DNA from: JAFMKE01 sp964655225
GTDB taxonomy: Bacteria > Bacteroidota > Bacteroidia > Chitinophagales > UBA8649
Direction of reading: 5' to 3'
Length of the DNA stretch: 23,619 nt
Assembly: GCA_964655225.1 (NCBI GenBank)
Contig: CAZZMB010000037.1
Location: 1 to 23,619, forward strand
Under the pieces are notes generated by a model. That model saw only the letters and a list, made by a program, of their open reading frames with translations, had not been told where the DNA came from and ran no database searches. The stretch's first letter is position 1. Each line of letters begins with the position of its first letter. Both the position numbers and the translations under genes were made by a program. Below are positions 14,530-23,257 of the stretch, one piece after another.

Positions 14530-14613
14530 GATCTTGTATAAAAAAATGAAATTGAATTAAAGAAAGTTTAGCGGATAACCCATCTTTGTACCTCAACTCA
14601 ATATCTGATTAGA

Positions 14614-15846
14614 ATGAACCTAGAAACATCCTTCCCAAAAGAAAAAATAAAGGTCCTATTACTAGAAAGTATAAGTCCATCTGCCTTGAACTCATTTGAG
14701 CAAGCCGGCTATTTTGATGTTCAAATTCTCAACGGGGCCTTAAGTGAAGAAGAACTCATTAATGCACTGAAAGGAGTAAGAGTTTTGGGTATACGAAGTA
14801 AAACTCAGTTAACTAAAAAAGTTATACAATCTGCTGATAAATTAATGAGCGTCGGCTGTTTCTGCATTGGCACAAATCAAGTCGATCTGGAAGCAGCAAA
14901 GGAAAAGGGTATCGCCGTATTTAACGCGCCATTTAGTAATACCCGTTCAGTCGCAGAACTCGTCATCGCTAGCACTATAATGCTTATACGACGTATTCCT
15001 GAAAAAAACCAAGCAGCCCACGAAGGTGTATGGCTAAAAGAGAGTAAAAACAGTCATGAGATCAGGGGTAAGAAATTAGGGATTATTGGTTATGGACATA
15101 TTGGATCACAAGTTTCCGTTTTAGCAGAATCTCTTGGATTGGTCGTTTACTACTACGATGTGGAAAGTAAACTACCACTGGGAAACGCAAATATAGCGAA
15201 GAGCTTAATCGATATTATTGAAGTATGCGACATTATCACGTTACATGTCCCTGCAATACCTTCAACAGTTAATTTGTTTGACCAAAAAGTGATCAGTCGT
15301 TTTAGACCAGGACAATACCTTATCAATATGAGTAGAGGTAATGTGGTGGATATTGAAGCTTTGAGCGGATCTCTAAAAAATGGCATATTAGCCGGTGCGG
15401 CAATAGATGTGTTTCCAATAGAACCAAAAAAAGCGGGAGATACCTTTGAATCTCCATTACAAAATATACCCAATGTAATCTTAACACCCCACATTGGAGG
15501 AAGCACAGAGGAAGCTCAGTGGAATATTGGGTTAGATGTATCCGCCAAGATGTTAAAGTATTTGGAAACAGGTACAACCTTAGGCTCACATTCACTCCCT
15601 GAGCTTAGCCTACCAAAAGTAGAAAACACTCATCGCGTGCTCCATATTCACAAGAATGTACCAGGAGTTCTGAGTGAAATCAATAAAGGAATGTCCGATT
15701 TAAAAATTAATATTTTAGGGCAATACTTGAGCACGAATGAAAAAGTAGGTTATGTAGTGCTAGATGTTAGCGCTCAAGCCGGCGATGAAACTTTACAACT
15801 TTTGAAAGCCATCCCACATACAATAAGCGCTAGAATTCTTTATTAA
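14614..15846 (+). CDS. serA: D-3-phosphoglycerate dehydrogenase SerA
   Basis: First enzyme of serine biosynthesis: oxidises 3-phosphoglycerate with NAD+. The 410-aa protein equals E. coli SerA in length. Visible elements: substrate-domain SVGCFCIGTNQVD, the Rossmann dinucleotide loop LGIIGYGHIGSQ (about 154-165), the active-site Arg region NMSRGNVVD, the Glu of DVFPIEP and the catalytic His of TPHIGGSTEEAQ. The C-terminal ACT domain keeps HIHKNVPGVL (His346, Asn348) and NILGQYL (Asn366), equivalent to the E. coli residues that bind serine, so feedback inhibition by serine is expected. It stands alone, without serB or serC nearby, and diverges from thrS. Confidence 0.96.
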   Translation: MNLETSFPKEKIKVLLLESISPSALNSFEQAGYFDVQILNGALSEEELINALKGVRVLGIRSKTQLTKKVIQSADKLMSVGCFCIGTNQVDLEAAKEKGIAVFNAPFSNTRSVAELVIASTIMLIRRIPEKNQAAHEGVWLKESKNSHEIRGKKLGIIGYGHIGSQVSVLAESLGLVVYYYDVESKLPLGNANIAKSLIDIIEVCDIITLHVPAIPSTVNLFDQKVISRFRPGQYLINMSRGNVVDIEALSGSLKNGILAGAAIDVFPIEPKKAGDTFESPLQNIPNVILTPHIGGSTEEAQWNIGLDVSAKMLKYLETGTTLGSHSLPELSLPKVENTHRVLHIHKNVPGVLSEINKGMSDLKINILGQYLSTNEKVGYVVLDVSAQAGDETLQLLKAIPHTISARILY

Positions 15847-15940
15847 ACCCCAGCAAATCACTTTTAATTGCACCCCTTGGAAACGCACAATTTTTTCTAA
15901 GTATTTCAATACTAATTTCGATCATTTAAACCGTGCAAAT

Positions 15941-15960
15941 AAAAAAAAATCTTTCGATTT
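15941..15960 (-). terminator. weak terminator of the porin-symporter unit
   Basis: On the minus strand AAATC-GAAA-GATTT (15960-15947) is followed by an unbroken T run (plus-strand A at 15941-15949). The stem is only 5 bp and AT-rich, but the GAAA tetraloop and the long U-tract just past the 15983 stop support it. Confidence 0.45.
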
Positions 15961-15982
15961 ACCTCAGCCTTCCTAGTATAAT

Positions 15983-17728
15983 TTAATCCTTATTAGAAAC
16001 TTTATCGTATTCTTCATACAGATCAGACTTGCCTAAGACCGCTTCATGAATATTCATAACATGGTCGCCAATACGCTCTGAACGATTGACGAAATCAATA
16101 AATAATACGCCAATTTTTGGAGCATAAATGCCTTTTTCTAATCTTTCAAAATGACTCGTAAAGATTTTCTTTCGCGCCTGGTTAATTGCTTTTTCTGCCT
16201 GAATAATTTGGCCTAACTCCACGTTAGGCTTCTCATTATCTAAATTTTGACGCATCAATTTTAAGGCATTCATTGCCAAATTCATAATATCCTCCAACTC
16301 TGATTTTGCATTTTCAGGTAAGTTTTCAGGCTCCCTCTTTAAGCGCTCAAAATTCTTTGTCATTTCATAATAAATATCTCCAATTCGCTCTAAATCATTC
16401 GAAATACTTAACATACTTCGAATTTCTTTACTCGTTTCTAAATTAATATCAAACTCCGCAACTTTTGCCAAGTATTGAGAAATCTCTAAATCTAGTTTAT
16501 CTGTAACATCTTCATGTTTTCTCACTTTGTCAATTAACTTCTGAGGGGTCTTTTGCTTCTCAAAGAATAAGGCATAAACATTAACGCCCATTTTTTCAGT
16601 TACCTTAGCAAACATATCTAGCTCTTTCCGAACAGACATTATAGATAAAGCAGGCGTATTTAGTATACCACCATTAATAAATTTCAAGTTAAACTCTTCA
16701 TCTTCTTCATCTTTTGATTTAACAGTCTTGATAGCTATTTTCACAAGCCAAGGAACAAAGGCAATTAAAATAAGAACATTCATAAAATTGAATAGGGTAT
16801 GAAAAACAGCCAATCCGAGTGCAGCAGCATCTGGATCTTCAAAAGGATTACCATTACCTATACTCATCCCCATGGTATCTGCAGCCCAAACAGTAGCACC
16901 GGGCACTATAAACTTTAAGAAGTATGGAAGGGTAAAAACCATCCAGGTTACCCCAACAATATTAAACATGGAGTGAATTCTTGCAGATCGTTTTGCATGC
17001 ACATTACCAACCAATGAAGCTAATTCAGCAGTAATAGTTGTTCCAATATTTTCTCCTAATATCATAGCTGCACCCACTTGAAAAGGAATTACATCCGCCA
17101 TAACTAAAGTTAAGGTCAAGGTCATTGCCGCGCTTGAAGATTGCATAACCACAGTAACTAGTGTTCCTAGTATTACAAATATTATTGTGGTTAAAATTCC
17201 AAAATTTGCATAATTAGTAAAAAACTGTACCAGCGGAGAATCTGGACCTAAATCTGGAACAGATTCCTTTAAGGCCCCTAAGCCTAAAAACAATAGGGCA
17301 AAACCTATTAAGAATTGTCCCCAATCCTTCAGGTTCCCTTTTTTCGCAAATAACATGGGAAAACCAATAGCTATTATGGGCAAAGCATAATGAGCAATTT
17401 TAACCTTTCCTACAATATTTACTAGCCAACCCGTGATAGTAGTTCCAATATTAGCTCCCATCATGATTCCCGCAGATTCCACCAAGGTTAATAATCCAGC
17501 ATTTACAAAACTAACTGTCATTACCGTGGTAGCTGAGGAAGATTGCAATAAAGCGGTAATTAAAAAGCCAACACCAACACCTAAAAATCGATTCTGCGTC
17601 ATCGTGCTGATAGCTTTACGCATACTATCACCAGCTGCCTTTTGAATCCCTTCACTCATCACCTTCATGCCATACATGAAAAATCCGAGTGCTCCAACAA
17701 TTTTTAAAATAATAAATATAGTTTCCAT
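15983..17728 (-). CDS. Na/Pi cotransporter with PhoU-like domain
   Basis: Inner-membrane sodium-dependent phosphate transporter of the NptA/YjbB (PNaS) family. The 581-aa protein has two inverted transport repeats, each with the signature pair: QSSSATT at 62-68 with GANIGTT at 91-97, and QSSSAA at 196-201 with GENIGTT at 225-231. About eight hydrophobic segments end near residue 335. An acidic KDEEDEEF linker leads to a C-terminal helical PhoU-like domain (about 365-565; NDLERIGDIYYEM and RSERIGDHVMNI are typical PhoU repeat motifs), which probably senses phosphate status. It follows the porin gene by 15 nt and is co-transcribed with it. Phosphate import is the usual role; YjbB of E. coli has been linked to export, so direction is inferred. 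Confidence 0.92.
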   Translation of the reverse strand: METIFIILKIVGALGFFMYGMKVMSEGIQKAAGDSMRKAISTMTQNRFLGVGVGFLITALLQSSSATTVMTVSFVNAGLLTLVESAGIMMGANIGTTITGWLVNIVGKVKIAHYALPIIAIGFPMLFAKKGNLKDWGQFLIGFALLFLGLGALKESVPDLGPDSPLVQFFTNYANFGILTTIIFVILGTLVTVVMQSSSAAMTLTLTLVMADVIPFQVGAAMILGENIGTTITAELASLVGNVHAKRSARIHSMFNIVGVTWMVFTLPYFLKFIVPGATVWAADTMGMSIGNGNPFEDPDAAALGLAVFHTLFNFMNVLILIAFVPWLVKIAIKTVKSKDEEDEEFNLKFINGGILNTPALSIMSVRKELDMFAKVTEKMGVNVYALFFEKQKTPQKLIDKVRKHEDVTDKLDLEISQYLAKVAEFDINLETSKEIRSMLSISNDLERIGDIYYEMTKNFERLKREPENLPENAKSELEDIMNLAMNALKLMRQNLDNEKPNVELGQIIQAEKAINQARKKIFTSHFERLEKGIYAPKIGVLFIDFVNRSERIGDHVMNIHEAVLGKSDLYEEYDKVSNKD

Positions 17729-17743
17729 AGGTTTTATGTTTTT

Positions 17744-19003
17744 CTAGAAAGCGAATTCGCTTTGAATTCTGTAAATTAGGTTTAAATGATCTGAGCCGCT
17801 TGTTTCCTGTAAGGAAATATCGGATTGTAATTTTAAGCTATGTTTTAAAAAATATTTGGAAACCCCAACTGTATATTCAGCAATTTCACTCAAGCTAGAA
17901 CCACTATCAGGATTTACTTTTGTATATCTAAAAGCCAATTCAAAGTTTTTAAAATTAGGTGCATTGATGATATACCCCATTTGCCCTACGACTGCTGTTC
18001 CGCTTGCAAAGCCAAGCGCTCTTTCACTTGATTTTTTCCTTGCGAATTCTGCCATCATTGAAAACCCTTGGTATTTAAACATTAAATCTCCAATCATAGT
18101 AGTCAAATCACTGTTTAAATAATCTCCATTATCATCTGTAATAAAATTACCAAGACGACCACCTACACGTGATGCCTGATGATTAAAATCATAACTAAAC
18201 CCTAAGGATAATTTGGGTTTCTTTTCCCGAGCTAAATCTGCACCAAAGTAATCTCCTTTGCTGCTAAATTTGCCTCCGGGAAGAAATTCTACTCTACCCG
18301 TATAGCCAAATCCTCCAATGTTACCCTGGGTTATATTCCTCCCCTCTCCAGTCGAGAACGCAGCAATTATACTAAATAATGCATCTTGCAAATTAAAACT
18401 GGAGTGCAATTGAAGGCTCATGTCCCTATCCAAATTAAACTTACTATTAAGTTGACTCCGATCTACAAACTGTAATTTTTGGGATGAAATTACGCGCTCT
18501 CTATTACCTGGCAACTTAGTTTGCCCCATCCACAAAGTAAAGTTTTTGTGAAACTTCCACTTGACCACCGCATCGAGAATTAGCTTAGGTGCTTTCTTCA
18601 CTTCATCAAAATCGCTTGAAGGGCTGATATCCCTATTGGATAGCCCAAGCTCAACTTTATATTGTAAATTAGGAGTAAAAGCGAAACCGCCAAATTTAAG
18701 CCTAGCTCTGCGTACCAAAAAGTTAGTACTGACCTCATCCTCCGTTTGTAAGAATTTAGAAGCCATGAAAAGGCTCTGAAATCTTAACTCAATCTTCAAC
18801 CTTGAGGTAGAATCTTTGGAAGTGAATTGCAAGCCATTACCAAAGTTAAAATCTACTCCTCCAGGAGATTGATTCTTGAAATCATTTGGTGTGTTGTAAT
18901 ACGATGTGAGTTTCTCTCTCAAACTTATTTTACTTTCCTGACTATATGCTATAGATAGGCCGGCTATAGAGATTAAAAGAAAACAAATATACTTAGGTCT
19001 CAT
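17744..19003 (-). CDS. phosphate-selective porin O/P-like outer-membrane protein
   Basis: A 419-aa outer-membrane beta-barrel of the Porin_O_P (OprO/OprP) type. It has a signal peptide (hydrophobic ICFLLISIAGLSIAY, cleavage near YS-QES), alternating amphipathic strands throughout, the family-typical FLVRRARLKFGG at about 94-105 and a LWMGQTKLPGNRERVISS block after it, and a terminal Phe (SEFAF), the usual barrel-assembly signal. It is the promoter-proximal gene of a unit with the Na/Pi symporter, which supports phosphate or other anion passage across the outer membrane. Minus-strand TACTTTTGC at 19054-19046 is the likely -7 element, with Pho-box-like repeats just upstream. Confidence 0.88.
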   Translation of the reverse strand: MRPKYICFLLISIAGLSIAYSQESKISLREKLTSYYNTPNDFKNQSPGGVDFNFGNGLQFTSKDSTSRLKIELRFQSLFMASKFLQTEDEVSTNFLVRRARLKFGGFAFTPNLQYKVELGLSNRDISPSSDFDEVKKAPKLILDAVVKWKFHKNFTLWMGQTKLPGNRERVISSQKLQFVDRSQLNSKFNLDRDMSLQLHSSFNLQDALFSIIAAFSTGEGRNITQGNIGGFGYTGRVEFLPGGKFSSKGDYFGADLAREKKPKLSLGFSYDFNHQASRVGGRLGNFITDDNGDYLNSDLTTMIGDLMFKYQGFSMMAEFARKKSSERALGFASGTAVVGQMGYIINAPNFKNFELAFRYTKVNPDSGSSLSEIAEYTVGVSKYFLKHSLKLQSDISLQETSGSDHLNLIYRIQSEFAF

Positions 19004-19045
19004 TAAAATAGATTTTAGTTTAGTTTAAATCTTGATTAAATTTCA

Positions 19046-19054
19046 GCAAAAGTA
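19046..19054 (-). promoter_or_regulatory. porin promoter, -7 element
   Basis: Minus-strand TACTTTTGC is a full TAnnTTTG match about 42 nt upstream of the porin ATG. No TTG lies at the normal 17-23 nt distance (the nearest is 7 nt away), which is what one expects of an activator-dependent promoter. Confidence 0.55.
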
Positions 19055-19064
19055 CATTGTCCAA

Positions 19065-19081
19065 TGTTAAGAAATTGTTAC
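19065..19081 (-). promoter_or_regulatory. candidate response-regulator (Pho-box-like) direct repeat
   Basis: On the minus strand GTAACA, 5 nt, TTAACA form an 11-nt-periodic direct repeat ending about 10 nt upstream of the porin -7 element, where a -33 TTG is missing. The arrangement resembles PhoP/PhoB operators (B. subtilis PhoP recognises TTAACA-type repeats with 11-nt period). Assignment in this phylum is inference. Confidence 0.35.
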
Positions 19082-19127
19082 TATTTTTTACCTAACTGTA
19101 ATTCCTGAGCGTATATGTGAATAGTGC

Positions 19128-19141
19128 TGTTAAAATGTTAA
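19128..19141 (-). repeat. second TTAACA direct repeat upstream of the porin
   Basis: Two further perfect TTAACA copies (minus strand) spaced by 2 nt lie about 50 nt upstream of the first pair. Their spacing is not 11 nt, so they may be a separate site or chance in AT-rich DNA. Confidence 0.25.
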
Positions 19142-19170
19142 TAACTGCGGTTAATCTCGTTTACTCTTAC

Positions 19171-19929
19171 CTAAAGACTTCTTTGAACATTGACCTCATA
19201 CAAAATCATACCTGCAGAGACCGAAACATTTAATGAGTTAACCTTGCCTTGCATTGGTATCAAGAATAACTGATCCGAATAATCCTGACTTATAGTGCTT
19301 ATCCCCTTTCCTTCGCTGCCCATAACTATGGCTGTTGGAATAGTGAAATCTATTTTATCTATATTTTTTTCAGCTTTTAATGATGACGCTACTACCTGAA
19401 TTCCATTTAGCTGGAAATATTTATAAACCCCACGTAAATCCTTTTCTCTACAAATAGGAATATGATGAATAGCGCCTGCGCTTGCTTTTACCGCCTCCGA
19501 ATTGACCTGAGCAATTCCTTTTTCAGGAATAACAATGGCATGAACCCCCATCGCTTCTGCAGTTCGCGCTATTGCACCAAAATTACGAACATCAGTGACT
19601 CCATCAAGCACTAAGATTAGTACTAACTCCCCTTTTTCTAGTACCTGATTATAAATATCATCTAACTTAAAGTATTGAACTTCCCCGTATATCCCAACCA
19701 CTCCTTGATGATTTGGACGATTATGCTGATAAACGGGAAACAGCATATAGGCTATCTTATCTTTAGGAACAGTTTGAACAGCAATACGTTTATCCTCACA
19801 TATTTTTTTTATCTCTTCTATCTCAGGCCCAAATGCACCTTTCATCAAAAATATTTTCTCCACAGCTTTTTCACTTCGAAGCACTTCCAAGGCTGGCTGC
19901 CTTCCAATAAAAATATCTTTCTTTTTCAT
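19171..19929 (-). CDS. rlmB: 23S rRNA (guanosine-2'-O)-methyltransferase RlmB (TrmH/SpoU family)
   Basis: Methylates the ribose of a 23S rRNA guanosine (G2251 in E. coli). The 252-aa protein has the N-terminal substrate-binding domain (IFIGRQPALEVLRS; HQGVVG) and the SPOUT knot with its three motifs: LDGVTDVRNFGAIARTAEA at 108-126 (Asn116, Arg122), IVMGSEGKGIS at 201-211 and FLIPMQGKVNSLNVSVSAG at 222-240. The HNRPNHQG element supports RlmB rather than TrmH. It follows the methyltransferase gene by 41 nt on the same strand. Exact target site is inferred from family. Confidence 0.93.
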   Translation of the reverse strand: MKKKDIFIGRQPALEVLRSEKAVEKIFLMKGAFGPEIEEIKKICEDKRIAVQTVPKDKIAYMLFPVYQHNRPNHQGVVGIYGEVQYFKLDDIYNQVLEKGELVLILVLDGVTDVRNFGAIARTAEAMGVHAIVIPEKGIAQVNSEAVKASAGAIHHIPICREKDLRGVYKYFQLNGIQVVASSLKAEKNIDKIDFTIPTAIVMGSEGKGISTISQDYSDQLFLIPMQGKVNSLNVSVSAGMILYEVNVQRSL

Positions 19930-19970
19930 ATTGTCAACTTTAATTAGGGTTTTACTTAAAACTTACAAGC

Positions 19971-20849
19971 TTAGCGCTTTCTAAAAACATAAACCACTGA
20001 AGACGCTTTTTCCGGATTGATAAATCCTTTTAAAAAGGACATCATTCCAATAAACAAAGCACGAATTTTACCAAACCACCCACTTTGTTTATGCCCTTCA
20101 CTCAACAATGAAATATAAAAAGGGTCAAATGGCATGGCGTATGATTGTAAATGATCAAATCCATTATTTTGAGCCAAGAGTTTTATCGAATCTGGTGAAA
20201 AATGCCACAAGTGTTTAGGCAAGTCGTATGCTGCCCAAAATTTCTTATAAAATTGACCGTCATAGGAGGTGTAATTAGGCACTGCAATAGCCAATACTCC
20301 ATGAGTTTTTAGCAAATTCTGAAAGTGCTCAAAATACTTTTCTAAATCATGAACATGTTCCAAAACGTGCCACATGCTAATAGCATCGAACACCGCATTG
20401 CGCGCCAGTATTCCTTCCAAGCTTGGTTCTAGATCAATCTTAAAGTTTTTCTTGGCTTGAGCCCTTGCATGATTATCAGGTTCAAAACCTGTAACTGCTG
20501 CTCCATGCGATTGCATATAGTTCACAAAATAGCCTGTCCCTGATCCTATGTCAAGAAGGTTATTAATCGATATATGCTTGCTGATATAAGCCCGCTTTTG
20601 GCCCAACATAAACGCCCTTACTCCATGATAAATGCTAAAGAACAAACCCTCCTTAGTATCTGTATGAGATACATAATCAGCATGATCATAGTACTTGCCT
20701 ATTTTAGTAGCATCTGGCGCATTTTCCGTAAAGCCAAACCCACAGCTTGTACAACGCACAACCTTAAAATCTTCGTGACTTACACAAAAATCTTTGGAAC
20801 TAACCACGGTTTCAAAGTTTGTCTTTTTACAGACTAAACAAGCGTTCAT
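19971..20849 (-). CDS. class I SAM-dependent methyltransferase with N-terminal zinc ribbon
   Basis: A 292-aa protein. Residues 1-40 hold two CxxC pairs (Cys4/Cys7 and Cys33/Cys36, followed by GFGF), a zinc-ribbon arrangement. The catalytic part is a Rossmann-like methyltransferase of the Methyltransf_23 kind: LLDIGSGTGYF at 98-108 (motif I), GFEPD acidic residue at 123 binding SAM ribose, and SMWHVLEHVHD (motif IV/V region) near 167-177. Proteins of this layout often act on small molecules or sugars in envelope polysaccharide pathways, but the substrate here cannot be read. It begins 25 nt after the pruA stop and precedes rlmB, suggesting one transcript; the functional link is not obvious. 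Confidence 0.88.
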   Translation of the reverse strand: MNACLVCKKTNFETVVSSKDFCVSHEDFKVVRCTSCGFGFTENAPDATKIGKYYDHADYVSHTDTKEGLFFSIYHGVRAFMLGQKRAYISKHISINNLLDIGSGTGYFVNYMQSHGAAVTGFEPDNHARAQAKKNFKIDLEPSLEGILARNAVFDAISMWHVLEHVHDLEKYFEHFQNLLKTHGVLAIAVPNYTSYDGQFYKKFWAAYDLPKHLWHFSPDSIKLLAQNNGFDHLQSYAMPFDPFYISLLSEGHKQSGWFGKIRALFIGMMSFLKGFINPEKASSVVYVFRKR

Positions 20850-20874
20850 ATATTCTAAACTTAGTAATTATCAA

Positions 20875-22503
20875 CTATTCCTCCAAAAATGGATATCTGT
20901 AGTCTGTTGCTGGAACAAAGGTCTCCTTTATCGTTCTCATGCTCACCCATCGAAGTAAGTTATGTTTAGAGCCAGCCTTATCATTCGTTCCACTTGCTCT
21001 TGCTCCACCAAATGGTTGTTGACCTACGACGGCTCCAGTTGGCTTATCATTGATGTAGAAATTACCCGCAGCATGCTTAAGAATAGTATTTGCTTCTTCC
21101 AATGCATATCTATCTTGACTAAAAACGGCACCTGTTAAAGCATACGGAGATGTGGTATCCACAAGATGCAGCGTTTTAATCCAATCTTCAGGTTCATATA
21201 CAAAAATCGTCATTACTGGACCAAACAACTCATCACACATTGTGGTATACTTAGGGTCAGAAGTTACTATAACCGTTGGCTCAATAAAGAAACCCTCTGT
21301 TTTATCATATCCTCCTCCAACTATAATTTCGGCATTCTTATCTGTTTTGGCCGCGTCTAGATACTTAGCAATATTATCAAATGAATTCTCGTCAATAACT
21401 GCATTGATAAAATTTCCAAAATCGTCCACTTTACCCATTTTAAAAGACTTCACATCTTTTACTAAACTAGCTTTGACTTCATTCCAGATATTAGATGGAA
21501 TATAAGCTCTTGAAGCAGCAGAGCACTTTTGTCCTTGATATTCAAAAGAACCACGAGAAAGAGCGGTAGAAACCTGAGCAGGGATGGAACTTGCGTGTGC
21601 AACTATAAAATCCTTTCCTCCTGTTTCTCCAACTATACGTGGATAAGTTTTATATTTTGAAATATTTTCTCCAATGGTCTTCCACATAAATTGAAAAGTT
21701 CTAGTACCACCTGTAAAGTGAATTCCTGCAAAATCAGGATGGGAGAAACACGCATCACCTGCAACCTTACCATCAGTCATTACCATATTAATTACACCAT
21801 CCGGCAAACCGGCTTCTTTAAACAATTCCATTAAATAATATGCTGAATAAATTTGTGTTGAACTTGGCTTCCAAACAATGGTATTTCCCATCATTGCAGG
21901 TGCCGCACAAAGATTACCACAAATAGATGTAAAATTAAATGGGGTAACCGCAAATACAAATCCTTCTAGTGGTCTATATTCTAATCTATTCCACATCCCA
22001 GGATTGGAATCTGGCTGTTCTTTATACAAATCAGTCATGTATTGAACATTAAACTTAAAGAAATCGATGAGCTCACATGCCGCATCTATTTCAGCTTGCA
22101 TTATATTTTTACTTTGACCGAGCATGGTAGATCCGTTCAACAAATCTCTGTAAGGGCCAGCTAACAAATCTGCTGCTTTTAAAAAGATAGCAGCTTTTTC
22201 TTCCCACGGCAAAGCTTCCCATTTGGGTTTAGCTTCCATCGCAGCATCAATTGCTTGCTGGACATGATCAGCAGTTCCTTTACTGTATGTGCCAAGTAAA
22301 TGCTTTCTTTCATGCGGAGGATGCATAGAAATTTTATTATCAGTAAAAATATCTTTACCACCAATCACCATCGGTATATCAATGGTTTTACTCTTTAAAT
22401 CTTGAAGTGTTTTCTTAATACTTTTTCGTTCTGGACTACCAGGAGCATAGGCTTTTACTGGCTCATTTACTGGTTTTGGAACATTGAAGAATGCGTTAGC
22501 CAT
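20875..22503 (-). CDS. pruA: L-glutamate gamma-semialdehyde dehydrogenase (1-pyrroline-5-carboxylate dehydrogenase)
   Basis: Second step of proline catabolism: oxidises glutamate semialdehyde (from P5C) to glutamate with NAD+. The 542-aa monofunctional form has the aldehyde dehydrogenase landmarks TPFNFTSICGN at 187-197, WKPSS at 211-215, the general base Glu293 in VGETGGKDF and the nucleophile Cys327 in QGQKCSAASR, with the family-specific KPTGAVVGQQPFGGARASGTNDKAGS near the C terminus described here by its QQPFGGARASGTND core. No proline dehydrogenase gene (putA N-terminal part) is present in the window. It has its own promoter (-7 at 22528-22536) and leads a probable pruA-methyltransferase-rlmB unit. 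Confidence 0.95.
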   Translation of the reverse strand: MANAFFNVPKPVNEPVKAYAPGSPERKSIKKTLQDLKSKTIDIPMVIGGKDIFTDNKISMHPPHERKHLLGTYSKGTADHVQQAIDAAMEAKPKWEALPWEEKAAIFLKAADLLAGPYRDLLNGSTMLGQSKNIMQAEIDAACELIDFFKFNVQYMTDLYKEQPDSNPGMWNRLEYRPLEGFVFAVTPFNFTSICGNLCAAPAMMGNTIVWKPSSTQIYSAYYLMELFKEAGLPDGVINMVMTDGKVAGDACFSHPDFAGIHFTGGTRTFQFMWKTIGENISKYKTYPRIVGETGGKDFIVAHASSIPAQVSTALSRGSFEYQGQKCSAASRAYIPSNIWNEVKASLVKDVKSFKMGKVDDFGNFINAVIDENSFDNIAKYLDAAKTDKNAEIIVGGGYDKTEGFFIEPTVIVTSDPKYTTMCDELFGPVMTIFVYEPEDWIKTLHLVDTTSPYALTGAVFSQDRYALEEANTILKHAAGNFYINDKPTGAVVGQQPFGGARASGTNDKAGSKHNLLRWVSMRTIKETFVPATDYRYPFLEE

Positions 22504-22527
22504 ATGGATTGATTTTTAAAATGAATG

Positions 22528-22536
22528 GCAAAGATA
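22528..22536 (-). promoter_or_regulatory. pruA promoter, -7 element
   Basis: Minus-strand TATCTTTGC is an exact consensus match 24 nt upstream of the pruA ATG. A TTC 21 nt further upstream may serve as a degraded -33 element. Confidence 0.65.
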
Positions 22537-22639
22537 AGGCTTAATAGATATTTAGACGAATTGAATTTTGACACTATAGTTGAAGCATTTAGAAACCTAA
22601 CTAGAAGAAATTTGATTTGCTCAAATACCAAAATTAAGG

Positions 22640-22664
22640 CCTGAAATTAGAACTTAAATTCAGG
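22640..22664 (-). terminator. possible weak terminator hairpin after the thioredoxin gene
   Basis: CCTGAA (22640-22645) pairs with TTCAGG (22659-22664) in the 202-bp spacer between pruA and the thioredoxin gene. No good T-run follows on the minus strand, so termination is doubtful; the hairpin may be fortuitous. Confidence 0.25.
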
Positions 22665-22705
22665 TGATTAAAACGTCATTTTAAATACAATTGAAGGCGC
22701 TAAGA

Positions 22706-23236
22706 TTATTTTATCAATTCCTTTATATGATCTTCTAATATATACTCATCTCCCTCAACATAGCCTGAATGGGTGTATACTATTTTGCCCCGTTGATCAA
22801 TTAAAACCGTATATGGAACAGTTTGGAAATTCATCATACGCTTCAAGTCTTCATTGGTATCTAGTAAAACATCATAATCCCATGCTTGACCATCCACATA
22901 AGTCTTTACTTTAGATGTATTTCGCACATCATCAATTGAAATAGCCACTAACTCCATATCATAGTCATCCTGCCAATCTTCATATAAGTATGAAATATTA
23001 TTAAGTTCCTTTTTACATGGAGAACACCAGGTAGCCCAAAAACTTAGCACCGTTATTTTTTCATTCTTGCCATACTTAGCAACGTCAACCTTCTTCCCAT
23101 ACATATCATTCAGACTTAAGCTAGGCAATTGCTTTTCCGTAAAAACCTGTTTTGTTGGATTATTTTGTGCATTTAAGACAAATAAGCTAAAAGCCAAAAC
23201 TAGCCCGGTGAGTGTTGATTTAAGATACATTTTCAT
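22706..23236 (-). CDS. TlpA-like secreted thioredoxin-fold protein
   Basis: A 176-aa exported thiol-disulfide oxidoreductase. Residues 1-23 are a signal peptide (LTGLVLAFSLFVLNA, then QNN). The thioredoxin fold carries FWATWCSPC with redox Cys71 and Cys74, and the cis-Pro loop FQTVPYTVLID with Pro141. This is the TlpA/ResA branch, which usually reduces periplasmic disulfides, for example during cytochrome c maturation or for secreted proteins. It diverges from a DUF6029-like outer-membrane protein across 114 bp that contains an inverted repeat; similar pairs of a thioredoxin-like or Omp28-like gene with DUF6029 are, as I recall, common in Bacteroidota. Confidence 0.9.
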   Translation of the reverse strand: MKMYLKSTLTGLVLAFSLFVLNAQNNPTKQVFTEKQLPSLSLNDMYGKKVDVAKYGKNEKITVLSFWATWCSPCKKELNNISYLYEDWQDDYDMELVAISIDDVRNTSKVKTYVDGQAWDYDVLLDTNEDLKRMMNFQTVPYTVLIDQRGKIVYTHSGYVEGDEYILEDHIKELIK

Positions 23237-23257
23237 ATTTTATTATTTGATTAATAA

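Larger units (their letters stand above)
14281..14613. other. 333-bp divergent thrS-serA intergenic region
   Basis: No intact gene. It contains the thrS promoter region at the left, a gene-like decayed segment (about 14331-14465), an isolated DnaA-box consensus at 14521-14529, and a probable serA -7 element CATCTTTG at 14581-14588 (seven of eight matches; no correctly spaced TTG). A very short open segment just before the DnaA box (reading SGATAFLAYLSTDLV, stop near 14538) is too small to interpret. Confidence 0.5.

Noticed and set aside
19128..19150. rlmB terminator in the rlmB-porin spacer
   Set aside because: The short TAAC/GTTA pairing near 19141-19155 is too weak and has no U-tract.
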